Origin: an uncultured Oscillospiraceae bacterium
GTDB lineage: Bacteria > Bacillota > Clostridia > Oscillospirales > Oscillospiraceae
Length of the DNA: 64,000 bases
Assembly (NCBI GenBank): GCA_950075865.1
Contig: CATMVA010000011.1
Location: 1-64,000 of the forward strand
Direction: 5' to 3'
The notes below the pieces were generated by a model. That model ran no database searches. It was given only the letters and a program-made list of their open reading frames with translations, and was not told where the DNA came from. Numbering within the stretch: the stretch's first letter is position 1; each line of letters opens with the position of its first letter. This document shows, one piece after another, positions 42,297 to 51,113 of this stretch. The translations under genes were made by a program, and so were the position numbers.

Positions 42297-43706
42297 ATGC
42301 GTAAGCTGACCCCGGAACAGCGGGCCTCCCGCATGGGAACCGACAGCATGTGGCACCTGATGCTGGTCATGGCCCTGCCGGCCATCTTCGGAAACCTTGG
42401 CTCGTCCATGTACAACATCATCGACCGCCTGATCTTAGGCCAGTTCGTGGGTACGGCCTCCCTGGGCGCCGTGGCGGTCACTACGCCGCTGATGAACATT
42501 ATGGCCGGGCTTTCCCTGCTCATCACCACCGGCGGAGCCGCCCTGCTGTCCATCAGCCTGGGCGAGGGGAACGAGGAGGAATCCTCCCGGGTCTATACCA
42601 ACATGGTGATGACCGGCGTCATTGTCTCCACCACGGTGGCCCTGTGCTTTTTCTTCTTTGCCGACGGGATCATCACGGTCTGCGGCGCGGACCCGACCTC
42701 CTCCCTCCATGAGGGGGCGGTGATCTATCTGAAGATCACGGCCTTCGGCCTGATGTTCCAACTGCTCCAGTCAGTCCTGTCGGCCGTCATCCGGGCCGAG
42801 GGGAACCTGAGCTACGCCATGTGGATCATCCTGGCCGGCGGCATCGCCAACGTGATCCTGGACCTGGTCGCCGTGGTGGGAATGCAGGCCGGGATCCAGG
42901 GGGCGGCCTGGGCCACCGTAATCAGCCAGGCCGTTTCCACACTGCTGGGACTTATCTATTTTATAAGCAAGAAGAGCCTGGTCAAATGGCAGGGCATGGC
43001 GGTGGTCTCCCTCAAGCGGGTCCTGATCATCGCCAAGTACGGCATCGCTCCGGCAGTGCTCAGCGCCCTGAACTTCATCACCGGCGTGCTCATCAACAAC
43101 ACCCTGCGGATCTACGGCGACTCCTGGGCCGCCGGCGGAGGCGACCTGGCCATCTCGGCCCAGAGCGTCATTGCAACGGCGGAGTCCCTCTGTTTCACCT
43201 TTATCTGGGGCATCAACCAGGGCACCTCCCCCATCCTGAGCTACAACTACGGCGCCAGGAAATATGACCGGGTGATCCAGGCCGCCCTCATCGGGCAACT
43301 GCTGGCCGGCATCGTGGCCACGCTCTGCTGGGGTACCATGATGTTTATCCCGGACGTACTCTTCCGCATCTTCAGCCCCGACGTCTCTCTGGCCGAGTTC
43401 GGCGTCCACGCCATGCGGCTGTCCAAGATCTTCGTCATGTTTGCCGGGGTGCAGACCCTCTCGTCGGTGCTCTTTTCCTCCATCGGCGACCCCCGGACAG
43501 CCACCCTGATCTCGGTGGTCCGGGGCGGGCTGTACCTGATCCCCTGCGTGCTGATCCTGCCCCGGTTCTTCGGCCTGGACGGCGCGCTCTTTGCCACCTC
43601 CCTGTCCGACCTGCTCTCAGGCGTGACCATCGGCATCCTGTATATCCTGGGACTGCGCCGGCTGTCACGGCTGAAAAACGGCGAGGCCCACACCGTCCTC
43701 ACCTGA
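42297..43706 (+). CDS. MATE family efflux transporter
   Basis: 469 residues with 12 hydrophobic segments, of the Firmicute DinF/NorM-like MATE type: MALPAIFGNLGSSMYNIIDRLILGQFVG at the start and FTFIWGINQGTSPILSYNYGA. It follows the M29 gene by 37 bp on the same strand, so it is probably in the opp transcript. A pump linked to peptide uptake might export toxic amino acid or peptide products, which is speculative. Confidence 0.9.
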   Translation: MRKLTPEQRASRMGTDSMWHLMLVMALPAIFGNLGSSMYNIIDRLILGQFVGTASLGAVAVTTPLMNIMAGLSLLITTGGAALLSISLGEGNEEESSRVYTNMVMTGVIVSTTVALCFFFFADGIITVCGADPTSSLHEGAVIYLKITAFGLMFQLLQSVLSAVIRAEGNLSYAMWIILAGGIANVILDLVAVVGMQAGIQGAAWATVISQAVSTLLGLIYFISKKSLVKWQGMAVVSLKRVLIIAKYGIAPAVLSALNFITGVLINNTLRIYGDSWAAGGGDLAISAQSVIATAESLCFTFIWGINQGTSPILSYNYGARKYDRVIQAALIGQLLAGIVATLCWGTMMFIPDVLFRIFSPDVSLAEFGVHAMRLSKIFVMFAGVQTLSSVLFSSIGDPRTATLISVVRGGLYLIPCVLILPRFFGLDGALFATSLSDLLSGVTIGILYILGLRRLSRLKNGEAHTVLT

Positions 43707-43710
43707 ACGC

Positions 43711-43756
43711 AAAAAAGCGGGGGCGTCTTCCTATGGAAGACGCCCCCGCTTTTTTC
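43711..43756. terminator. Bidirectional intrinsic terminator
   Basis: A perfect 21-bp stem (43711-43731 with 43735-43755) with a 3-nt loop and A6/T6 flanks. It ends the opp-MATE transcript and the convergent sigma-factor operon. Confidence 0.92.
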
Positions 43757-43765
43757 TTTTTCCAA

Positions 43766-44968
43766 TCAGAGCACGTAGGTATCGGCATTGACCTTGCGAA
43801 CCTCCTCGCCCTCCTTCTCCTCGGGCTCTTCTTTTTTGGGCTCCTGGCCGGGTTCGAGGATACGGCCCACCTTCTGAGACGCCTGCTCGATGACAGCCCG
43901 CTGCTCTGCCGTACAGAACACACTGCCGCAGTCCTTGATCTTCAGGAGCTTCTCCCGGATCAGTTCGGGGGACACGTCGGGATCAATGGTCACCCTGCCG
44001 CAGTCCTCGATCCCCAAGGTCCCCGCCTGCTCCAGCAGGGCTTTGTCCACCGTTATCTTTCCCCGGTCCTCAATGACCCGGTCGGCCACGATCTTCCACT
44101 CGTCATACTCGGCCTTCAGTCCGGCGGCGGCATCGGCCATGGCCTTAGTGACCCGCAGGTCCCCGTTCACCTTCAGGAAGGCGACGGAATTCAGCACGGA
44201 CCGGCTCTCCTCGTTGACGGTCAGGTCGCCGTTGATATAGAGCTTATCCCCATACCGGCGCAGCAGGTTTTCATTCAGGACGGCATCGTCATTCACAAGG
44301 GCGCAGCCGTCGGGGAGGACAAGGATATCAGTCTCGGCGTCAAAGAGACGCACCGCTTTCTCGCACAGGGACTCCCACACCAGCAGCTTCGGGGTGACGA
44401 AAGTGACCCCCTTAGCGGCCAGATCATCAAAGCCGATGTCCCCGTCCAAGGCCACCACCCGGCTGGCAGCGTAATACTTGGCTCCCTCCTTGGCCCGCAG
44501 GCGGAAGGTCCTGTCCAGCACGGTAGTGCCGCGGAGACGGATACACCCGTCAGGGTAGGTCTCCAGCTTGCCGTTGATCTGGGCCTTGGCAAAACATCCC
44601 GCCAGGCTCTTGGGGCAGGTGACCACACCGTTCACCGTGATGCCCACATAGCGTTTCAGCAGTTCCTCACAGCCGGGGGCCACATCCAGCATACCGTTGA
44701 CCATCAGGTAGCTCTTCCCCTCAGGGAGGGCGCCGCCGGGCTCCATGACGTGCCTGCCGTTGACCATGGAGAGCTGCACATCCTCCTCGGTCTCCAAAAC
44801 GGCGGAGGCGTTCATGCTCACGGGGTATTTGTTCAGAAGAGCCTGGGCGGCCGGGCTGACCAGCACGATGACGCTGTTGATCCGGATCTCGTCGTAGGCG
44901 GCCAGGGTCTCCTCCTGGACCTTCCGGGCGTCGCAGATTTCGGCGTTGATCTTGAATACCTTTTTCAT
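43766..44968 (-). CDS. Hypothetical repeat protein, probably beta-helical, partner of the ECF sigma factor
   Basis: 400 residues, no signal peptide or membrane helix. It consists of repeated short strands built on patterns like LKVNGDLRV, LYINGDLTV, ITVNGVVTC and QINGKLETY, which suggests a right-handed beta solenoid of the bactofilin or DUF342 kind; I do not recognise a named family. The C-terminus is acidic and lysine-rich (about 30 residues). The ATG at 44968 has GGAGG 8 nt upstream, 22 bp after the sigma gene, so they are cotranscribed. It could regulate the sigma factor or form an intracellular scaffold. Confidence 0.65.
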   Translation of the reverse strand: MKKVFKINAEICDARKVQEETLAAYDEIRINSVIVLVSPAAQALLNKYPVSMNASAVLETEEDVQLSMVNGRHVMEPGGALPEGKSYLMVNGMLDVAPGCEELLKRYVGITVNGVVTCPKSLAGCFAKAQINGKLETYPDGCIRLRGTTVLDRTFRLRAKEGAKYYAASRVVALDGDIGFDDLAAKGVTFVTPKLLVWESLCEKAVRLFDAETDILVLPDGCALVNDDAVLNENLLRRYGDKLYINGDLTVNEESRSVLNSVAFLKVNGDLRVTKAMADAAAGLKAEYDEWKIVADRVIEDRGKITVDKALLEQAGTLGIEDCGRVTIDPDVSPELIREKLLKIKDCGSVFCTAEQRAVIEQASQKVGRILEPGQEPKKEEPEEKEGEEVRKVNADTYVL

Positions 44969-44990
44969 GATGGTTTCCTCCTTCAAATTT

Positions 44991-45449
44991 TTACTCTTTC
45001 AGCATCTTTTGGAGCCGTATGCGGGCCGAGGAGAGCCGGGAGCGGACGGTGCCGGCGGGCAGGTCGAATATCTCCCCCAGTTCGGTGGCGTTATAGCCCT
45101 CGAAGTACCTCATCCGGAAGAGAGGACCCTCCTCGGGAGGCAGGCAGTTCAGAAGGCCTGCCACCTGGCCCCGGGTGAAGTCCTCCTCAAAGGAGAAGAG
45201 CTTCAGCGCCTCCTCCCCGGGGTAGGTCTCCCGGCTGTGCTTGCGGAGGGAGTCGATCCACAGGTTCCGGGCAGTTTTGCGGAGCCAAGCCCGCCGCTGG
45301 CTGGGGGACAGGTCCTCCAGATCGGCCAGGTGGATCAGGGCTCTCAGGAAGGTCTCCTGGGCCAGATCCTCGGCCGACGACTGATCGTAGGCCAGGGTGA
45401 GGCAATATCGGAGCAGGGGTCCCTGGGCTTCCTGATACAGTTCTTCCAA
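44991..45449 (-). CDS. RNA polymerase sigma factor, ECF type
   Basis: 152 residues. Region 2 is visible as LLRYCLTLAYDQSSAEDLAQETFLRAL and region 4 as LFRMRYFEGYNATELGEIFDLPAGTVRSRLSSARIRLQKML. There is no typical membrane anti-sigma factor gene next to it, which is unusual. The start is a TTG at 45449 behind AAGGGGGG. An ECF-type promoter (GAAC / CGTC) lies upstream, consistent with self-activation. Confidence 0.88.
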   Translation of the reverse strand: MEELYQEAQGPLLRYCLTLAYDQSSAEDLAQETFLRALIHLADLEDLSPSQRRAWLRKTARNLWIDSLRKHSRETYPGEEALKLFSFEEDFTRGQVAGLLNCLPPEEGPLFRMRYFEGYNATELGEIFDLPAGTVRSRLSSARIRLQKMLKE

Positions 45450-45483
45450 TCCTCTTCCCCCCTTTCAGTTCCTCTGACCATAA

Positions 45484-45509
45484 GACGGATAAGACCGGCC
45501 AGGTGTTCA
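45484..45509 (-). promoter_or_regulatory. Candidate ECF-type autoregulated promoter
   Basis: On the minus strand TGAAC (45505-45509) and CGTC (45484-45487) are 17 bp apart. This resembles the -35 GAAC and -10 CGTC patterns of ECF sigma promoters, and it lies about 35 bp upstream of the sigma gene. Confidence 0.5.
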
Positions 45510-45622
45510 AATCTTTTTCAAAAAAGTAAAAAAAGTTTTTCATGTTCCTTCCCCCTTCGGTGTCTCTTCACCCATAAAACGAAGGAGGTGGGGCAAGTGT
45601 TGATTTTTTATTGTAACACAAA

Positions 45623-45651
45623 TTGCGCTTTGAGGGAAAATAAAGTATAAT
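45623..45651 (+). promoter_or_regulatory. Promoter of the ymdB-yhaO-yhaN operon
   Basis: TTGCGC (45623-45628), 17 bp, TATAAT (45646-45651), 40 bp before the start codon. Confidence 0.7.
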
Positions 45652-45690
45652 ATCACAGACAGCCTTGTGAGACAAGAAAGGATGATGACC

Positions 45691-46470
45691 ATGCTGTTCC
45701 GTCTGTTGGCCGTGGGGGACGTGGTGGGCGACCCCGGTCTGGACTATCTGGAGCGCCACCTGCGCTCGGTGAAAAAGCTGAAGGACGTCCATTTCACCGT
45801 GGTCAACGGGGAGAATTCCTCGGGAGTAGGCATCACCCCCCGGCAGGCCCAGTTCATCCTGGACGCCGGGGCTGACGTCATCACTCTTGGCAACCACACC
45901 TGGAACAAGCTCCAGATCACCGATTTTCTGGATGAGAACGACTATGTCCTCCGGCCAGGCAACTACACCAACCGGGTCCCCGGCAAGGGCTGGGAGGTGT
46001 ATGACGGGCCCCGTGGGCTGCGCATCGGGGTCATGAACCTTATTGGCCGTACCGAGATGGACGCCAACTTCGACAACCCCTTTACGGTAGCCGACAAGGC
46101 GCTGAAGGAGACCGACGCCGACCTGTGGTTCGTGGACTTCCACGCCGAGGCTACCAGCGAAAAGGGGGCCATGGGCTTCTATCTGGACGGCCGGGTCCAG
46201 GGGGTGTGGGGCACTCACACCCATGTGCCCACCGCCGACTGCCAGATCCTGCCCAAGGGCACCGGTTTCGTCTCCGACCTGGGGATGACCGGGCCGGCGG
46301 TATCGGTGCTGGGCATTCCGCCCCGCCAGGCCATCAACCGGTTTCTGGGGGGCCTCCCCGCCCGGTACGAGTGCGCCGAGGGGCCTTGCAAGATGAATAG
46401 CGTCCTCTTCACCATTGATACGGACACCAAACAGTGCGTGGACATCCAACGGGTGGATATTCAGGATTAA
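45691..46470 (+). CDS. YmdB family metallophosphoesterase
   Basis: 259 residues of the TIGR00282 group. The metal-binding blocks are AVGDVVGDPG, VVNGENSSG, GNHTWN, DFHAEATSEK and WGTHTHVPTAD. B. subtilis YmdB hydrolyses 2',3'-cyclic nucleotides and influences biofilm and RNA levels. Among three possible ATG codons I choose 45691, which lies 8 nt from AAAGGA. Confidence 0.92.
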   Translation: MLFRLLAVGDVVGDPGLDYLERHLRSVKKLKDVHFTVVNGENSSGVGITPRQAQFILDAGADVITLGNHTWNKLQITDFLDENDYVLRPGNYTNRVPGKGWEVYDGPRGLRIGVMNLIGRTEMDANFDNPFTVADKALKETDADLWFVDFHAEATSEKGAMGFYLDGRVQGVWGTHTHVPTADCQILPKGTGFVSDLGMTGPAVSVLGIPPRQAINRFLGGLPARYECAEGPCKMNSVLFTIDTDTKQCVDIQRVDIQD

Positions 46471-46483
46471 AGGAGACGTTCCC

Positions 46484-47566
46484 ATGCTTCACATCTTACA
46501 CGCCGCAGACCTTCATCTGGACGCCCCCTTTGCCGCGCTCTCGGCCGAGCAGGCCCGGCAGAGGCGGGCCGAGCAGCGGCTTTTGCTGGACAAGCTGGCC
46601 GACACCGCCAACGAGCGGGGAGCCGACCTGGTGCTGCTCTCGGGCGACCTTTTGGACTCGGCCCAGACCTATCGGGAGACCGCCCAGGTACTAGCCGAGG
46701 CCTTGGGCCGCATTGATGCCCCGGTGGCCATTGCGCCAGGCAACCACGATCATTACTCCCCCGCCTCCCTTTACGCCGCCCCTATCTGGCCCAAAAACGT
46801 AGCCATCTTCCGGGACAGCCGGGTCCAGAAAATAGACCTGCCCGACTGTACCCTTTACGGCTGTGCCTTTACGGGACCCTTCCGGGATGATTCGCCTTTA
46901 CAGGGCCTCCGGGCGGAGGACAACGGCAAACCGGCCGTCATGGTCTGTCACGGGGACGTGGAGGGCAAGGGGCGCTATGGCTCCATCTCCCGGGAGGACA
47001 TCGCCCGGAGCGGCCTTGCCTACCTGGCCCTGGGCCATATCCACGGGTACTCAGGGCTCCAGAAGGAGGGCAGTACATACTGGGCCTACCCCGGCTGTCC
47101 CGAGGGACGGGGCTTTGATGAGCTCGGGGACAAAGGAGCCCTGTGGGTCACCATCGGTGACGACAACACGGTGACGGCCGAGCTGCTCCCCCTCTGCCGC
47201 CGGAGATATGAGATTATCGAGTGCGACCTGACAGGCAAGGATCCCCTGGCCGCCGTGAAGGAGACCCTGAGCCGAGGGAGCACCGACGATATCTGCCGGC
47301 TGATTCTGACCGGGGAGGCCCAGTCTTTGGACCTTGCCGTCCTGGCCCGCTCGGCTGAGGGGCTGCGGTGGGCCCTGACCCTCCGGGACCACACGCGGGT
47401 ACCCCAGGACCTGTGGACGCGGGAGGGGGAGGACAGCCTGACCGGATTCTTCCTCCGGGACATGCGGAAACGCATCGATGCCGCCCAAGGGGAGGAAAAG
47501 GCTGTTCTGGAGAAGGCGGTCCGCTTCGGCCTGGCCGCCCTGGAGAATGGGGAGGATACACCATGA
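46484..47566 (+). CDS. DNA repair exonuclease-type metallophosphoesterase (YhaO/SbcD-like)
   Basis: 360 residues. Calcineurin-like motifs HAADLHLDAPF, LSGDLLDS, PGNHDHY, CHGDVEG and LGHIHGY supply the metal ligands of SbcD/Mre11 nucleases. The C-terminal 150 residues match the capping region of YhaO-like proteins. The stop overlaps the start of the SbcC-like partner by 4 bp. Confidence 0.88.
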   Translation: MLHILHAADLHLDAPFAALSAEQARQRRAEQRLLLDKLADTANERGADLVLLSGDLLDSAQTYRETAQVLAEALGRIDAPVAIAPGNHDHYSPASLYAAPIWPKNVAIFRDSRVQKIDLPDCTLYGCAFTGPFRDDSPLQGLRAEDNGKPAVMVCHGDVEGKGRYGSISREDIARSGLAYLALGHIHGYSGLQKEGSTYWAYPGCPEGRGFDELGDKGALWVTIGDDNTVTAELLPLCRRRYEIIECDLTGKDPLAAVKETLSRGSTDDICRLILTGEAQSLDLAVLARSAEGLRWALTLRDHTRVPQDLWTREGEDSLTGFFLRDMRKRIDAAQGEEKAVLEKAVRFGLAALENGEDTP

Positions 47567-49830
47567 AGATCCTGGAAATGACCGCCACCTTCGGCAATCT
47601 CAACCGGGCCACTCTGCGGCCTGGAGAGGGCTTTACCCTTGTCTCCGCCCCCAACGAGTCGGGAAAATCCACCTGGGCGGCCTTTCTTCGGGCCATGCTC
47701 TACGGCTTCCCTGCCCGGGACCGGGATAAGGAGGGACATCTGGCCGAGAAGAACCGCTACCAGCCCTGGTCGGGGGCTCCCATGGAGGGCAGTCTGACCC
47801 TCACCTGGCAGGGCCGGGACATCACCCTCTACCGGGGCCCCAAGGGGAACACCCCCTGGGGGGCCTTCTCGGCGGTGTACACTGCCACCGGGGAGGCCGT
47901 CCCCGGTCTCACGGGGGAAAACTGCGGGGAGACCCTCCTGGAGATTTCCCGTGAGGTCTTTGAGCGCACCGCCTTTGTGGGCCAGGGGGAGGGCTCCCTC
48001 TCCCCCAGCGCCGACCTGGAAAAGCGGGTGGCCGCCCTGGCCACCACGGGGGAGGAGGAGGTCTCCTTCTCCCAGGTGGAGCGGCGGTTGCTGGACTGGC
48101 GCAACCGCCGGAAGGTGAACGTAAAGGTAGGCCTGATCCCTCAGTTGGAGGGGGAACTCAGGGAGACCCAAGAGACCATTTCCCGGCAAGGCGCCCTGCT
48201 GGAGCAGATCCAGACCCTGACCAGCGAGAAGGAGGCTCTGGAGGTCCAAAAGGCCGGGCTGGAAAGCCGGCTCCAGGCCCACGACAACGCCCGGTCAGCC
48301 CAGATGAGTCAGCGGTGGGCCCAGGCCCAGGCCGATTATGACGAGGCCCTGGAAAAGGTGGAAAGCCTGAGAAAAACCGCCGGGCGCCTCCCCCCTGCCG
48401 AGGAGCTGCGCCAGGCCCAGGGGGATCTGAGCTACCTCCGCACCCTGAATGCCCAGCTGAAGCAGGCCGACAAGGCCCTGCCCAGGGCCAAAGAGAAGGC
48501 CGAGACGGCCAGGAAAGCCGTCAAGGAGGACCCCTACTTCGGTGGGCTGGAGCCGACTCAGGCCACGGCGCAGGCTCAGAAGGATCATGGCGAGGGAGAG
48601 GATCTGGCAAAAAAGCGCCCCCACCCGTTACTTCTGCTTCTTGTTCCGACGGCAGTCTCCGTCGGTCTTGCCATATATATGTACTTCTCTTACTATTCCA
48701 GTTCTTGGAGCGTTTTGACCTCTCTCCCCTGGTGGTTCAACCTGATATTCTGGCTCCCGCCGGTCTGGATCGTATCTCTCGTGGTGATCCTACTGTTGCT
48801 TTTTCTCCGAAGACGCAAAAAGAAAAAGCTTTCCTCCCTCCTCTCCCGCTACGGTGTCCAAAACGCCGAGGACATTCTCGCCAGGGCCACAGAGTATGCC
48901 CAAAAGGCCACCGGGGCCCAGGAGGCTGGGCAGGAACTCCAGGCTCTGGTGACCGAGCGGGACAAGCTCTATGACCAGCAGAGCGAGCTTACGGTCCAGC
49001 TTCTGGATCTGGTCCACACCTTCGCCCCCGAGGTCACCACGGTGGACGGGGTGACGGCCGCCATCAGCCGGGCTCTCCAGCAGGGGGAAGCCTACCGCAT
49101 GGCCGAAAACAGCCTGAAAAACGCCGAAAAGCTCCTCTCCGCCCTTCCCGCGCCCCGGAGCACAGCGGCCGGCACGATCCCTGTCCCGGTCTCCGCCCCC
49201 GAGGGGGACCCGGAGCAGCTCTCCGCCCAGCTTGCCAGCCTCACCGCTCAACTTTCCCAAATCAGCCAGCAGGCGGCCCGGCTCCAAGGGGAGCTCCACT
49301 CCCTGGGGGACCCCGCCGAGTGGGAGGCCAAGCACAGCGCTCTCACCGAGGCGCTGGAACTGCGCCGGGGGGAGTATGACGCCCTCTCCCACGCCCTGGA
49401 GAGCCTGAAAAACGCCGACTCCCTCCTGCGGGAAAAGTTCTCTCCCGCCGTCAATGAACGTTCCGGGCACTACCTGGCCCTCCTTACCGGGGGGAAGTAT
49501 TCCAAGGCCTCCCTGACCCGTCAGTTCCAGGCCCTGGCCCAGGAGGAGGGCGGGACCGCTCCCCGGAGCGATTTGAGTCTCTCGGGGGGCACCACCCAAC
49601 AGCTCTATCTGGCGGTGCGGCTGGCCATGTGCGATCTGGCGCTGCCTGGGGAGGAGCCCTGCCCCATCCTGCTGGACGATGTGCTGGACCCCTTCGACGA
49701 TAAGCGGGCCAGGTTGGCGCTGAGCTGCCTGCTGGATGTGGCAAAATCCCGTCAGGTGCTCCTCTTCACCTGCCACAGCCGGGAGAAGGAGATGCTGAAA
49801 GATGTCCCGGTAACCGTCATAAATTTGTAA
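47563..49830 (+). CDS. YhaN/SbcC-like AAA ATPase with central membrane hairpin
   Basis: 755 residues. The N-terminal P-loop is APNESGKST and the C-terminal half has the signature DLSLSGGTTQQLYLAVRLAM and Walker B PILLDDVLDPFDD, so the ATPase halves are split by a long coiled coil as in SMC/Rad50 proteins. Two hydrophobic helices near residues 350-415 (HPLLLLLVPTAVSVGLAIYM and LPPVWIVSLVVILLLLFL) interrupt the coil, as in B. subtilis YhaN, and would tether it to the membrane. It should form a complex with the preceding nuclease. Confidence 0.88.
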   Translation: MKILEMTATFGNLNRATLRPGEGFTLVSAPNESGKSTWAAFLRAMLYGFPARDRDKEGHLAEKNRYQPWSGAPMEGSLTLTWQGRDITLYRGPKGNTPWGAFSAVYTATGEAVPGLTGENCGETLLEISREVFERTAFVGQGEGSLSPSADLEKRVAALATTGEEEVSFSQVERRLLDWRNRRKVNVKVGLIPQLEGELRETQETISRQGALLEQIQTLTSEKEALEVQKAGLESRLQAHDNARSAQMSQRWAQAQADYDEALEKVESLRKTAGRLPPAEELRQAQGDLSYLRTLNAQLKQADKALPRAKEKAETARKAVKEDPYFGGLEPTQATAQAQKDHGEGEDLAKKRPHPLLLLLVPTAVSVGLAIYMYFSYYSSSWSVLTSLPWWFNLIFWLPPVWIVSLVVILLLLFLRRRKKKKLSSLLSRYGVQNAEDILARATEYAQKATGAQEAGQELQALVTERDKLYDQQSELTVQLLDLVHTFAPEVTTVDGVTAAISRALQQGEAYRMAENSLKNAEKLLSALPAPRSTAAGTIPVPVSAPEGDPEQLSAQLASLTAQLSQISQQAARLQGELHSLGDPAEWEAKHSALTEALELRRGEYDALSHALESLKNADSLLREKFSPAVNERSGHYLALLTGGKYSKASLTRQFQALAQEEGGTAPRSDLSLSGGTTQQLYLAVRLAMCDLALPGEEPCPILLDDVLDPFDDKRARLALSCLLDVAKSRQVLLFTCHSREKEMLKDVPVTVINL

Positions 49831-49842
49831 AGGAGGAGGATC

Positions 49843-50382
49843 ATGGAACAGCAAACGTCTCAAAAGCCTGCCCATAGCCCTAAAAGGATCATTCTTATAT
49901 CAGTTCTGGCAGTTTGGGCCGTCGTCCTGGTCCTCCTCGCCGGCTCCCTCCACTACTATCGGGCCATTGGCGCCGCCATGCTCCCCACCATTGCAGAGGG
50001 TGATATGATGATCTGTCATAGATCCCGGATACCCCAACCCGGGGATATTATAATCTTTCAGGTCCCCTCCTATATGACCGAAACCATGGTCAAACGGGTC
50101 GTTGCCACCGAGGGCCAGCATGTGGTGATCGACTACAAAAGCAACTGTGTTCTGGTGGATGGTGTTCCACTGGACGAGCCTTATGTATCTGAACCTATGG
50201 AGCACCCCCAAAATTCACGGCTTACCATCACCGACATCACCGTTCCGCCTAACTGCGTTTTTGTGCTGGGGGACAACCGGAACCATTCGGTTGACAGCCG
50301 GGATGAGCAGTTGGGCTGCATTTCAATCTCGGATATCAAAGGCAAGGTCCTCTGGGTCCTTCACCAGACGCAGAAAAAGTAG
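49843..50382 (+). CDS. Signal peptidase I paralogue lacking the catalytic serine
   Basis: 179 residues with the S26 fold: one N-terminal membrane helix, box C/D equivalents (MVKRVVATEG with K84) and the C-terminal GDNRNHSVDSRD block. The nucleophile position differs: the usual G-x-S-M-x-P-T reads G-A-A-M-L-P-T, so residue 45 is Ala in place of Ser. Lysine 84 remains. It should be unable to cleave signal peptides. It sits 83 bp before a gene for an intact paralogue, suggesting an accessory or regulatory partner. Confidence 0.85.
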   Translation: MEQQTSQKPAHSPKRIILISVLAVWAVVLVLLAGSLHYYRAIGAAMLPTIAEGDMMICHRSRIPQPGDIIIFQVPSYMTETMVKRVVATEGQHVVIDYKSNCVLVDGVPLDEPYVSEPMEHPQNSRLTITDITVPPNCVFVLGDNRNHSVDSRDEQLGCISISDIKGKVLWVLHQTQKK

Positions 50383-50465
50383 CCTCCCCTCTTTCCCATC
50401 ATCGGTTGCATTTTCCTTTCAAACCGGATATAATAAAGCCACTATCTTTCTTTGGAGTTGATCCC

Positions 50466-51056
50466 ATGCCTGACGACGAGACCATCCTTTCCAGTGAAAA
50501 CCAGGAGCCCGGCCAGGAGAAGGGCTCCTTCAAGATGGACCTCTATTTCTGGATGCAGGCCCTGGCGGTGGCTCTGGTGTTTCTGGTGCTCACCTTCACC
50601 TTTGTGGGCCGTGTTATCCGGGTAGAGGGGTCCTCCATGGTACCCACCCTCCACGAGGGGGATCTGATGCTCCTCCAGTCCATCGGCTACGAGCCCCAGC
50701 AGGGGGATGTGGTGGTGCTGCGGAAGGCCGCCTTCATGGCTGTGCCGGTGGTCAAGCGGGTCATCGCCACCGCCGGGCAGCATGTGGTGGTCAGCTACGA
50801 GGATCACTGTGTCTATGTAGACGGGGAGAAGCTGGACGAGCCCTACATCAACGAGATCATGCAGGTCCCCCTCTCCTCCGAGCTCACCGTGTTGGATGTG
50901 GTGGTGCCCGAGGGCTCCATCTACGTGCTGGGGGACAACCGGAACCACTCCTCCGATTCCCGCAGCGTACATCTGGGCACGGTGGACACCCGGTACGTTC
51001 TGGGCAGGGCCATCTGTGTGCTCCTACCCTTCCAGGATTTCGGGCTGATCCAGTAA
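50466..51056 (+). CDS. lepB: Signal peptidase I
   Basis: 196 residues. Catalytic S57 in EGSSMVPTL and K97 in VKRVIATAGQ form the dyad; the GDNRNHSSDSR block completes the S26A signature. A single helix near residues 30-48 anchors it in the membrane with the catalytic domain outside. GGAG precedes the ATG at 50466. Tandem with the dead paralogue upstream. Confidence 0.93.
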   Translation: MPDDETILSSENQEPGQEKGSFKMDLYFWMQALAVALVFLVLTFTFVGRVIRVEGSSMVPTLHEGDLMLLQSIGYEPQQGDVVVLRKAAFMAVPVVKRVIATAGQHVVVSYEDHCVYVDGEKLDEPYINEIMQVPLSSELTVLDVVVPEGSIYVLGDNRNHSSDSRSVHLGTVDTRYVLGRAICVLLPFQDFGLIQ

Positions 51057-51063
51057 AATGGTC

Positions 51064-51107
51064 AAAAAAGGACCCGGCAGCGTTTTTCGTTGCCGGGTCC
51101 TTTTTTT
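51064..51107. terminator. Bidirectional intrinsic terminator
   Basis: A perfect 16-bp stem AAAAAAGGACCCGGCA with its complement, followed by T7. It separates lepB from the convergent PRTase gene. Confidence 0.9.
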
Positions 51108-51113
51108 GTTGCT

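Noticed and set aside
43766..44968. Anti-sigma factor for the ECF sigma factor
   Set aside because: No membrane helix, no zinc-binding HxxxCxxC motif and no anti-sigma domain; it is described as a repeat protein instead.
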